Positions 1 through 6,506 of a stretch of 6,506 nucleotides of DNA are shown in pieces. The DNA is taken from the NCBI GenBank assembly GCA_903923915.1, contig CAIXZI010000686.1, positions 1 through 6,506 of the forward strand. Direction: 5' to 3'. Each line of letters begins with the position of its first letter. Position 1 is the first letter of the stretch. The position numbers and the translations under genes are program-made. Under the pieces are notes generated by a model, which saw nothing but the letters and a program-made list of their open reading frames with translations, was not told where the DNA came from and made no database searches. The stretch is from an uncultured Bacteroidota bacterium (GTDB lineage: Bacteria > Bacteroidota > Bacteroidia > B-17B0 > Aurantibacillaceae).

Positions 1-563
1 AAACCTCTTTTATAATAATCAAGTGCTTCATCATACTTGCCTTGTTCTTTATAAATATTTCCAATATTACCTGTAGTAGTACCTATATCTTTTAAAGAAT
101 TTGCTCGTTCGGCAATTTGCAATCCTTTAAAAAAATACTCTAAAGATTTGTTGTAATTGTTTTCATAAAAATAAACAGTAGCTATGTTGGTTAAAAGCGT
201 AATACATATTTTGAAATCTGCTTTCTCATCAAAATATAAAATGGCTTTATTAAAATTTACAAGGGCAGAATCATTAATTCCGGCATCAAAAAATAATTTA
301 CCTAAGGTTCTATAAGAATATCCTATTTGAATTTTTTGCTGACTTATTTCTGCATATTTTAAACCTTCGCGTGCATATAAAATACTTTGTTTGCCATCTT
401 TTTTTGAAAATTCTGCGGTAAGTAAACGTAGCGTTTTAGAACGTGAGGTATCGTTCTGACTTTCTTTTAATTTATTTAACAAAGAATCTGCTTTTTGATT
501 TGCCGTAGATAAAGCGGAAAAAAACAAAAGAAATAGTAGGGACAAAATGCTTCTAAGTTTCAT
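1..563 (-). CDS. Exported tetratricopeptide-repeat protein, N-terminal part (cut by left window edge)
   Basis: The frame opens with ATG at 563-561 and stays open to the window edge, giving 187 complete codons with no stop, so the C-terminus lies outside. Residues 1-21 form a signal peptide: basic MKLR, a Leu/Phe-rich core at 5-18, and a likely signal peptidase I site after S-T-A21. The remainder is helical and fits about four TPR-like units, roughly 45-77, 78-116, 117-156 and 157-187. The last is the most canonical, with GNIGNIYKEQGKYDEALDYY at 165-184; the third has the related NNYNKSLEYFFKGL at 135-148. TPR arrays mediate protein-protein contacts. In Bacteroidota, exported TPR arrays like this often continue into a transmembrane helix and a histidine kinase, a LuxR-type DNA-binding domain or a cyclase, but that part is not visible, so no function beyond a periplasmic TPR scaffold can be assigned. 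It is transcribed divergently from gltX. Confidence 0.85.
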   Translation of the reverse strand, partial: MKLRSILSLLFLLFFSALSTANQKADSLLNKLKESQNDTSRSKTLRLLTAEFSKKDGKQSILYAREGLKYAEISQQKIQIGYSYRTLGKLFFDAGINDSALVNFNKAILYFDEKADFKICITLLTNIATVYFYENNYNKSLEYFFKGLQIAERANSLKDIGTTTGNIGNIYKEQGKYDEALDYYKRG

Positions 564-598
564 AAATAAAATTAAGACTTTAAATTACCCATTTAGCT

Positions 599-606
599 TA
601 TATTTG
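599..606 (+). promoter_or_regulatory. Bacteroidota-type -7 promoter box of gltX
   Basis: TATATTTG matches the Bacteroidota primary-sigma -7 consensus TAnnTTTG at every fixed position. It sits 13 bases before the gltX ATG, which implies transcription starting within about 10 nt of the start codon and a very short, A/T-only leader without a Shine-Dalgarno sequence. A partial -33 element, TTTA at 579-582, lies 16 bp upstream. The location in the only non-coding gap before gltX supports the call; the start site itself is inferred. Confidence 0.5.
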
Positions 607-614
607 CAAAAATT
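607..614 (-). promoter_or_regulatory. Possible -7 box for the TPR gene
   Basis: Read on the minus strand this is AATTTTTG, one mismatch from the Bacteroidota -7 consensus TAnnTTTG. A start roughly 7 bases downstream would leave a leader of about 35-40 nt before the ATG at 563. It lies directly next to the plus-strand box of gltX. I see no convincing -33 TTTG element, so this is a weak call. Confidence 0.25.
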
Positions 615-619
615 ATTTT

Positions 620-2161
620 ATGAGTGAACCAAGAGTTAGAGTACGTTTTGCCCCAAGTCCAACAGGTGGTTTACATATGGGCGGCGTGCGCACAGACTTA
701 TTTAGTTATTTGTTTGCCAAAAAACATGGCGGCGATTTTATTTTGCGTATTGAAGATACCGACCAAACCCGTTATGTAAATGGTGCCGAAGAATATATTA
801 TTAATGCCCTTAAATGGTGCGGTATAGAGCCAAACGAAGGTGTTGGTTTTGGTGATGGTCCGTATGCGCCTTATCGTCAAAGCGAGCGTAAAGAACTTGG
901 CGTTTATAAAAAGTATGCTGATAAATTAATTTCAAGCGGACACGCATATTACGCTTTTGATACTACCGAAGAATTGGATGAAATGCGTAAACGTTTGGAA
1001 GCTGCTAAGGTTGTGGCTCCGCAGTACAATGCAGTTTCTCGTCAAAATATGCGCAACTCAACAACGCTTAGCGAAGATGAGGTTAAAAAATTATTAGATG
1101 CAGGCACGCCTTATGTGGTGCGTTTAAAAGTTCCGCGCAATGAAGAAATTCGTTTTAATGATATTATACGTGGTTGGGTGGTTGTAAATTCTTCTCAGGT
1201 TGATGATAAAGTTTTATTGAAGAGTGATGGTATGCCAACCTATCATTTGGCACATATTGTTGATGATATTGAAATGAAAATTTCTCATGCTGTACGTGGC
1301 GAAGAGTGGCTTCCATCAGCACCAGCACATATTTTAATTTATCGTTATTTGGGGTTAGAAGAGCAAATGCCAAAACTGGCGCATCTTCCGTTAATTTTAA
1401 AACCGGATGGAAACGGTAAACTTAGTAAACGTGATAAATCGGGCATCCCCATGTTCCCATTAAATTGGTATGATGAGCGTACTAAAGAAAGTTACACAGG
1501 TTACCGCGAACATGGATTTTTTCCGGAAGCGTTTATAAATATGCTGGCTATGTTGGGTTGGAACGCAGGTAACAATCAGGAAATTTATTCGAAAGAAGAA
1601 TTAATAAATCTGTTTTCTTTCGAACGCGTTAATAAAGCGGGCGCAAAATTTGATCCAGAAAAAACAAAATGGTTTAACCAACAATACCTTCGTAAAAAAT
1701 CAGACGAAGAATTGGCAGAATTATTTATGCCTTTTCTTAAAGAGCACAACATTACGGTAGATAAAAAATTTGCCGTTGGATTTTGTAGATTAATAAAAGA
1801 AAAAGCACATTTTGTAAACGAGTTTTGGAACTTAGGTTCATTCTTTTTTACTGCTCCAACAGCTTATGATGCAGAGGTTTTGAAAAAGCGTTTAAATCCG
1901 CAATCGCTTGAGTTTATAAAAGAAGTAAAAACTGTATTTAATAGCATACAAAGTTTTACGGCAGTAGAAACCGAGCAAGCTTTTAAAGCAGTTTCCGAAA
2001 AATTAAACATTCCAACCGGACAAGTAATGCAACTATTTAGAGTTGCCATAACCGGTGTGGGTGGCGGACCAGCTTTGTTTGAAATGCTTGAGTTATTTGG
2101 CAAAGAAGATTCTTTAAAAAGATTGGATAACGCTATTACATATTTTGAAAAACAATCTTAG
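620..2161 (+). CDS. gltX: Glutamyl-tRNA synthetase
   Basis: This cytoplasmic class I aminoacyl-tRNA synthetase attaches glutamate to tRNA-Glu using ATP, for translation and as a precursor for tetrapyrrole synthesis where the C5 pathway is used. The 513-residue length fits the bacterial family, and the protein is complete. The N-terminal Rossmann catalytic domain carries the HIGH-class motif PSPTGGLHMGG at 12-22 and the KMSKS-class motif KLSKR at 267-271. RIEDTDQTR follows the first motif, as is typical for GluRS. The C-terminal helical anticodon-binding domain covers about 330-513. Between about 273 and 297 there is an extra segment (including GIPMFPLNWYDERTKESYTG) before the conserved GYREHGFFPEAFINMLAMLGW stretch; I know this insertion from Bacteroidota enzymes. 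The zinc-knuckle cysteines of the E. coli type are absent around 105-150. The ATG at 620 is preferred because the motif spacing from the N-terminus is normal and a promoter box lies just upstream. A strong housekeeping gene, no sign of damage or transfer. Confidence 0.98.
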   Translation: MSEPRVRVRFAPSPTGGLHMGGVRTDLFSYLFAKKHGGDFILRIEDTDQTRYVNGAEEYIINALKWCGIEPNEGVGFGDGPYAPYRQSERKELGVYKKYADKLISSGHAYYAFDTTEELDEMRKRLEAAKVVAPQYNAVSRQNMRNSTTLSEDEVKKLLDAGTPYVVRLKVPRNEEIRFNDIIRGWVVVNSSQVDDKVLLKSDGMPTYHLAHIVDDIEMKISHAVRGEEWLPSAPAHILIYRYLGLEEQMPKLAHLPLILKPDGNGKLSKRDKSGIPMFPLNWYDERTKESYTGYREHGFFPEAFINMLAMLGWNAGNNQEIYSKEELINLFSFERVNKAGAKFDPEKTKWFNQQYLRKKSDEELAELFMPFLKEHNITVDKKFAVGFCRLIKEKAHFVNEFWNLGSFFFTAPTAYDAEVLKKRLNPQSLEFIKEVKTVFNSIQSFTAVETEQAFKAVSEKLNIPTGQVMQLFRVAITGVGGGPALFEMLELFGKEDSLKRLDNAITYFEKQS

Positions 2162-2204
2162 CTAAAAATTTATACTTTTATTAAAAATAAAGCGTTAAGC
2201 TATA

Positions 2205-3605
2205 ATGAAAGTGTTTTTTAGAATATTATCTTTCTTCTTGGTTCTTAGTTCTTGTGTGTCTCTTGCGCAAAACGTTAGCATTAAAGGTATTGCACCTACC
2301 CATAAAGGAAAAGAAATTTCGGTTTATTTGTATGATGATTTAATTACGCAATCTCAAACTTTACAATCTTCTGATACGGTTGATGATCGTGGGAATTTTG
2401 AACTTATTTTAAATATTAAAAATACGCAGATAGCCGTAATTAAAACCGATAATTTATTGGGTACTATTTATGTACAACCTAATTTTATCTACGGCATTGT
2501 ATTTCCTGAAAAAGACAGTGCGCGCTTTACTACTACCGGAACAGAGCAAAATGTAAATCTTATTATTAACGGCGATAGCACAGAGCTTAATGCACGCATT
2601 ATAGATTTTAATAATTGCTTTGATGTTTTTTGGGAGAAAAATTATAAATCTTTTGTTTCAAAAAAAATTCATCAAAAATTAGATTCATTTCAATTGCAAA
2701 TAAATAAACGCTACGAAAAAGTAAAGCTAAGTTATTTTAAAACATATGTAGATTATACGTTTGCATCCTTTAATGAAAATACAGGCAGACATCATTCTTA
2801 TTTGGCAAACCAATACCTGCTTGGTAAACCTATTAATTACACTAATTATGAGTACATGAGTTTTTTTAATCAGCATTTCAAACAATATATTCAAAGGCAA
2901 ATCAGCAGTAAAAACGGGAACTTTATTTTAGATGCAATTAATGAACAGGGTGAATACAAGCATCTCAATGAACTATTAAAAAATGATCCTGTCCTAAAAA
3001 ATGACACGTTACGAGAACTGGTTATTCTAAAATCCTTGCCTGATTTATATTTTGCACCTCATTATAAAAAAGATAAAATAAAACAAATAATAGAGCAATT
3101 ACTTGCCGTTACAACTATACCCGAGCATAAAAAAATTGCCATTGATATTCTGCATAATATAACAAATATGCGCGTTGGACAAATGGCGCCCAACTTTTTA
3201 TTACCTAATATAAAACACGATACGATTGGATTAACTAATTTTAAAGCGCGTTATTTGTATCTTAATTTCTTTGCTACAACATGTAGTGATTGTATGCAGG
3301 AGTTAAAAAAAGAAGAACAACTATATAGAAAATATGGAGATAAAGTAATGTTTGTTTCTATTTGCACCGATGATGACACATTAAATTTTAAAGGCTTCAT
3401 TAAACAAAATCCCACCTATAAATGGACAATTTTATATGGAGGAAAAAACAAAAAACTTATAGAACAATATAATGTAAAAAGTATGCCGGTTTATTATTTA
3501 ATTAGCCCGGATGGATATTTGTTGCAATCTCCTGCCAGCAAGCCCGATGAGGGCATAGAATTTAAGTTCAATCAGATTTTTAAAATAAAGGAAAAAAAGA
3601 GGTAG
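2205..3605 (+). CDS. Exported thioredoxin-fold protein, TlpA/AhpC-TSA type
   Basis: This is probably a cell-envelope thiol-disulfide oxidoreductase. Residues 1-21 are a signal sequence (MKVFFR, then a hydrophobic core). Two processing sites are possible: a lipobox-like LSSC with Cys17, or signal peptidase I cleavage after S-L-A21. Residues about 23-110 are beta-rich, in the place where Bacteroidota TlpA-like proteins carry a DUF4369-type domain. About 120-315 is a charged helical linker region. The C-terminal redoxin domain starts near 322 with VGQMAPNFLLPN and contains the redox motif C360-S-D-C363 after FFATT, and the cis-proline region SMPVYYLISPDG with Pro428. Both cysteines and the cis-proline are present, so activity is plausible; the substrate is unknown. 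The start lies 43 bp after gltX with no intervening hairpin terminator, so read-through from gltX is possible. The family is clear, but the exact role (reductase for cytochrome c maturation, or general envelope thiol repair) cannot be decided from the sequence. Confidence 0.88.
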   Translation: MKVFFRILSFFLVLSSCVSLAQNVSIKGIAPTHKGKEISVYLYDDLITQSQTLQSSDTVDDRGNFELILNIKNTQIAVIKTDNLLGTIYVQPNFIYGIVFPEKDSARFTTTGTEQNVNLIINGDSTELNARIIDFNNCFDVFWEKNYKSFVSKKIHQKLDSFQLQINKRYEKVKLSYFKTYVDYTFASFNENTGRHHSYLANQYLLGKPINYTNYEYMSFFNQHFKQYIQRQISSKNGNFILDAINEQGEYKHLNELLKNDPVLKNDTLRELVILKSLPDLYFAPHYKKDKIKQIIEQLLAVTTIPEHKKIAIDILHNITNMRVGQMAPNFLLPNIKHDTIGLTNFKARYLYLNFFATTCSDCMQELKKEEQLYRKYGDKVMFVSICTDDDTLNFKGFIKQNPTYKWTILYGGKNKKLIEQYNVKSMPVYYLISPDGYLLQSPASKPDEGIEFKFNQIFKIKEKKR

Positions 3606-3623
3606 TTTTAACTGAGTTTTTCC
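3590..3623. terminator. Weak candidate bidirectional terminator between convergent genes
   Basis: GGAAAAA at 3590-3596 can pair with TTTTTCC at 3617-3623, enclosing a smaller inverted repeat, AGTTTTAACT, at 3604-3613. The structure spans both stop codons, and its A-rich and T-rich arms would give a U-tract in either direction. Only two G-C pairs support the outer stem, so it may not fold well. The main argument is position: the two genes end 2 bp apart and leave no other space for a shared terminator. Confidence 0.25.
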
Positions 3624-4084
3624 AAATCGTTTATATAATCCTGCTGCAAATCTTCATGTAACGAATTGATAAGTACATTTATTTTCTTAAGCTGTTGCTC
3701 GTACATATTTACAATTAACTGACTTTTATGATATGGAATACCGGAGCGTTTAAGTTTGCTACAGAAATAAATAAGCAAATCGGCGCTCAAAGCTTTGTCG
3801 TTAATGTATTTGTTGTATTTGGTAATTATACGAAGTGTTTTACGCAAACCTTTTTTTACAAAATATAAATTTGACTGAGTTTGAAGTAATGTCATTTGCT
3901 CGTCAATTTCCGCCTTTACTTCTTTTACAAAAGCATTTTTATCGTGCGCTTCAAATAATAAATAGCCTAAAAATTCCTTGTTGTCTTTTTTGTATTTGGC
4001 AAGTGCTACGCATAATTCTATCAATTCCTTTTGCGGAATTTCCTGTAACTCTTTTTTTAATTCACTTAAACTTGCTGACTTCAT
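3608..4084 (-). CDS. Conserved-looking helical protein of unknown function, in operon with AddB-like nuclease
   Basis: This 158-residue protein has no signal peptide and no membrane segment, so it is probably cytoplasmic. It is rich in Lys, Glu and Leu and almost entirely helical by eye. Recognisable stretches are LSELKKELQEIPQKELIELC at 6-25, an aromatic YLLFEAHD at 41-48, a basic KKGLRKTLRIITKYNKY stretch in the middle, and LLIYFCSKLKRSGIPYHKSQ in the second half. No catalytic motif or metal-binding pattern is apparent. From memory, similar uncharacterised proteins occur across Bacteroidota; the N-terminal pattern faintly recalls the DUF6155 group, but I cannot confirm membership. The ATG at 4084 lies 5 bp after the stop of the nuclease gene, so the two are very likely co-transcribed and perhaps translationally coupled. 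The basic helices would fit nucleic-acid or protein binding, which is only a guess. The 3' end faces the thioredoxin-like gene with a 2-bp gap. Confidence 0.8.
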   Translation of the reverse strand: MKSASLSELKKELQEIPQKELIELCVALAKYKKDNKEFLGYLLFEAHDKNAFVKEVKAEIDEQMTLLQTQSNLYFVKKGLRKTLRIITKYNKYINDKALSADLLIYFCSKLKRSGIPYHKSQLIVNMYEQQLKKINVLINSLHEDLQQDYINDLEKLS

Positions 4085-4089
4085 TGCTT

Positions 4090-6506
4090 CTAATTTCTAC
4101 TACAAATACTTTGATAGGCGCACATTTCACAAGTTTCTAAATCTTCGGTGGGGTTGAAATTTGTTGCTGGGTTAAACATGCCCGAAATAAAAGCAGATAG
4201 TTTATCTTCAAACTCTAACAGAAAATCATCACTTAAGATCAACGGTTTTTTATCCATCGTAATTTTATAAACGCGTTCTTGCGCTCTAAACGGAATGATA
4301 CACGCGCTTATTTTTTCTGCAGGTGCAATGTTATTTTTCCAGGCAAGCCAGGCATAAACTAATAGCTGCAATACTTTGCTGTATTTAGTATCTGTAAAAA
4401 CTTCGTTTAAATTTTCTATGTTAAAATTATCGTATTCTTTTTTTACAGAGGATTTATAATCGATAATTCTAAACGCACTTGGTGTAAAGTCAATTCTATC
4501 AACTGTTCCGCTTAAATTTATTTTTATGATAGAATTACCTTTTTTTACAGCTATTTCAGCCGTTAATGGTTTTTCAAGATGTTTTATTGTTATACTTTCT
4601 TTTTTCTTTTCAAGTTCTTCAATGGTTTCTTTTTCGTGCACTAATAAATTAGCAATGTATTTTTTTATAACGTGTAATGCAATTGTTTTTTTGCCATTTT
4701 CATTTACAGGCTCTTTATAATAATTTATAAAAGCCTCTTCCGCAGCTTTTGGATATAATTTTTCCAAAGCAGAAATGTTTTCTTTAGTCAGCACTTTATC
4801 TACAAAAGGTTTGTAAATATTCTCTAGTGTTTCATGAATAATATTTCCAATAGCAGATGCTTCCATGTTTTCATATACTTCATCAGGCTCTTTAATATTT
4901 GCAATAAATCGGTAATAAAACTTAAGCTCACATTCCTTATATGTATTTAACGATGTTGGCGATAAACCTCTATCTATTGTTTGCGTTTTCTCAATTAGTC
5001 TGTTTAAAACAGATTCCGTTTTTTTTATGTGGACTTCAAACTCCTGCTGTCCCTGACTTACAGGCAATGATAAAATTTTCTCTTCAATACTTGCTTGCTT
5101 GTTTTTATCCTTTAATTCAGATAAAAGTTGAGTTATAAATCGGCTTTTTTCTCCTTTACCAAAGGTATCGGTTTCGGTATTGTAAATTAATGTAACATTG
5201 TTGGCGCGTTGCAATAACCTATAAAAGTGATATGCATAAATGGCATCTTTCTCCCCATACAAAGGCATTTGCAGGTAACGTTTTAAATCATCCGGAATAA
5301 AAGATGCGCCCGATTTCCCTGCCGGTAAAACATTTTCGTTTACAGAAAGCATAATAATATTATCAAAATCAAGTGTACGTGTTTCAAGCACACCCATAAT
5401 TTGCAAACCGCTTAAGGGTTCTCCAAAAAACGGAATTCCATTAGGAGCCAGTGTTTGTCTAACCAATATTTTCAGAGCCTTTAAACTTGTCTGCGGATAA
5501 TTTAAAAGAGCTTGTTGCAAGGTGTTTAATTGCTGCTGAAAGATAAGAGCAGTTTCTAATTCTAAGGAACGATTTTTTGTTTCATACGTTTTTCGAATTA
5601 ATTTTTCGTTGAACTTACATAAACGCGAAACAAAATCTTCTACAGAACTAAAAGGTAATATCAAAAACGCAATATCTTCAAAGGTGCTTCCCAGCCAGGT
5701 CTTCAGCAAGTCTGTACGTAAATAAATAATATTACTTTGATTTATTTTTTTGATGGCTTTATGCAAAGCAACATTATCATTTACAAACGTGGCAACAATA
5801 GGATTATAAAGAATAGATAAAATATCTTTAAAATAAAATGCGTCATCAGGTTTTTTGTTTAGATGTGTTTGTATAATTTCTTCGTACAAACCATACAGCG
5901 GCGTAATGTGTGCAGGATATTCCAGTGTAATATTTACCGCATTTATTTTTTCGGGCAATGCACTTAATACAGGTAACAATAAAGTTTCGTCAGCTAAAAC
6001 AATTGCTGTTCTTTGGAGTTGAGTATCGTTTTCTAAAATTTTATTTAACGCCTGCATAGCGGCGGCGACTTGTGCCATTCGACCTGCAACACCTGTAATT
6101 TCAATGTGTTTGGCGCTTGTTGTTAACGCATCCGAAATAAAATTGTTTTGTTTTGGATAATGCGCAAAATGTTTTCGTAAAAAACTTCCGGCTTCTTGTG
6201 CTTCATCTTTTACATAATACGTATCAGCATCCCACAAAATCTCCGCTAAATTATTCTCTACTAAAAAAGAAATTATTTTTTCTTCCGCTAAGTTGACTGC
6301 ATTAAACCCGCAAAAAAGTATTTTTTTATAAGGTAAAGTATAACCGTTTTTCAAAATACTTTCATAGGCCACTCGGTACGATAAACCTTGCCAGGCCTGC
6401 TTGTTGCGCAATGCAACTTCTTTCATCTGAGCATACACCTTACCTAAATTTTGCATAAAGGCAAGATAATTTTCCTGCATAGCAGACAATTTTTCTTCGG
6501 CTAAAC
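4090..6506 (-). CDS. AddB-like PD-(D/E)XK nuclease / inactivated helicase, C-terminal part (cut by right window edge)
   Basis: This is the nuclease-bearing partner of an AddAB-type helicase-nuclease that resects double-strand breaks for recombination, in the cytoplasm. The frame is open through the edge, leaving 804 complete codons; the N-terminus is outside. Numbering from the codon at 6489: 1-365 is helicase-like (with LFCGFNAVNLAEEKI near 60 and an ILWDADTYY stretch), and 366-400 has the GVLETRTLDF...NENVLP segment typical of AddB/RexB-like proteins. The C-terminal nuclease domain shows H552 (GNIIHETLENIY), D664 in GTVDRID, D677-Y-K679 (IIDYKSS), and Q708/Y712 (QLLVYAW), an intact RecB-family active site. 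C520 (YKECELKFYYRF) together with C787, C790 and C796 (CEMCAYQSIC) reproduces the four-cysteine iron-sulfur staple of AddB, including the CxxCx5C spacing. Bacteroidota versions are usually around 900-1000 residues, so roughly 100-200 residues are missing. The AddA-like helicase partner is not in the window. Gene symbol withheld because Bacteroidota forms diverge from Bacillus addB. Confidence 0.92.
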   Translation of the reverse strand, partial: LAEEKLSAMQENYLAFMQNLGKVYAQMKEVALRNKQAWQGLSYRVAYESILKNGYTLPYKKILFCGFNAVNLAEEKIISFLVENNLAEILWDADTYYVKDEAQEAGSFLRKHFAHYPKQNNFISDALTTSAKHIEITGVAGRMAQVAAAMQALNKILENDTQLQRTAIVLADETLLLPVLSALPEKINAVNITLEYPAHITPLYGLYEEIIQTHLNKKPDDAFYFKDILSILYNPIVATFVNDNVALHKAIKKINQSNIIYLRTDLLKTWLGSTFEDIAFLILPFSSVEDFVSRLCKFNEKLIRKTYETKNRSLELETALIFQQQLNTLQQALLNYPQTSLKALKILVRQTLAPNGIPFFGEPLSGLQIMGVLETRTLDFDNIIMLSVNENVLPAGKSGASFIPDDLKRYLQMPLYGEKDAIYAYHFYRLLQRANNVTLIYNTETDTFGKGEKSRFITQLLSELKDKNKQASIEEKILSLPVSQGQQEFEVHIKKTESVLNRLIEKTQTIDRGLSPTSLNTYKECELKFYYRFIANIKEPDEVYENMEASAIGNIIHETLENIYKPFVDKVLTKENISALEKLYPKAAEEAFINYYKEPVNENGKKTIALHVIKKYIANLLVHEKETIEELEKKKESITIKHLEKPLTAEIAVKKGNSIIKINLSGTVDRIDFTPSAFRIIDYKSSVKKEYDNFNIENLNEVFTDTKYSKVLQLLVYAWLAWKNNIAPAEKISACIIPFRAQERVYKITMDKKPLILSDDFLLEFEDKLSAFISGMFNPATNFNPTEDLETCEMCAYQSICSRN

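Noticed and set aside
2173..2180. TACTTTTA as a -7 box for the thioredoxin-like gene
   Set aside because: It resembles TAnnTTTG with one mismatch, but in such AT-rich DNA this is expected by chance, there is no -33 partner, and read-through from gltX explains expression equally well.
2160..2202. TAGCT / AGCTA inverted repeat between gltX and the next gene as a terminator
   Set aside because: Arms of 5 bp with a loop of more than 30 bases and no following T-tract do not make a credible intrinsic terminator.
3835..4140. Plus-strand 101-codon open frame antisense to the unknown gene and the nuclease 3' end
   Set aside because: It lies opposite two well-supported genes, has no promoter box or plausible domain, and is best explained as a shadow frame.
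6487..6489. TTG codon at 6489-6487 as the start of the nuclease gene
   Set aside because: The frame continues upstream without a stop to the window edge (L-A-E-E-K precede it), and the family has additional N-terminal sequence, so this is an internal leucine codon.
4090..6506. Nuclease plus unknown gene as a new phage-defence system
   Set aside because: The nuclease has the hallmarks of housekeeping AddB-type repair proteins, and there are no mobile-element, integrase or other defence genes nearby; the neighbours are housekeeping genes.

Overview
The window looks like ordinary chromosomal DNA from an AT-rich member of the Bacteroidota. Four signs point there: a TAnnTTTG-type promoter box in front of gltX, no clear Shine-Dalgarno sequences, a glutamyl-tRNA synthetase with the insertion after KLSKR that I associate with this phylum, and a Bacteroidota-style AddB-like PD-(D/E)XK nuclease. 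The taxonomic call is inferred from these features and not from any search.

Layout: (1) 1-563, minus strand: the N-terminal 187 residues of an exported TPR protein, cut by the left edge. (2) 564-619: a 56-bp divergent promoter region. (3) 620-2161, plus strand: gltX, complete. (4) 2205-3605, plus strand: a secreted or lipid-anchored thioredoxin-fold protein of the TlpA/AhpC-TSA type, 43 bp after gltX. (5) 3608-4084, minus strand: a conserved-looking helical protein of unknown function, ending 2 bp from the thioredoxin gene. (6) 4090-6506, minus strand: the C-terminal 804 residues of an AddB-like nuclease, cut by the right edge. Coding density is very high. No stretch over 300 bp lacks a gene, and I see no tRNA, rRNA, CRISPR array, insertion sequence or long repeat.

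Functionally there are two divergent or convergent blocks. The plus-strand pair, gltX and the thioredoxin-like gene, may be co-transcribed but shows no functional link. The minus-strand pair, the AddB-like nuclease and the 158-residue protein, is separated by only 5 bp and is very likely one operon. The unknown protein could therefore be tied to double-strand break repair or could simply be a passenger. That pairing is the most interesting item here. I do not see convincing evidence for a new multi-gene system.
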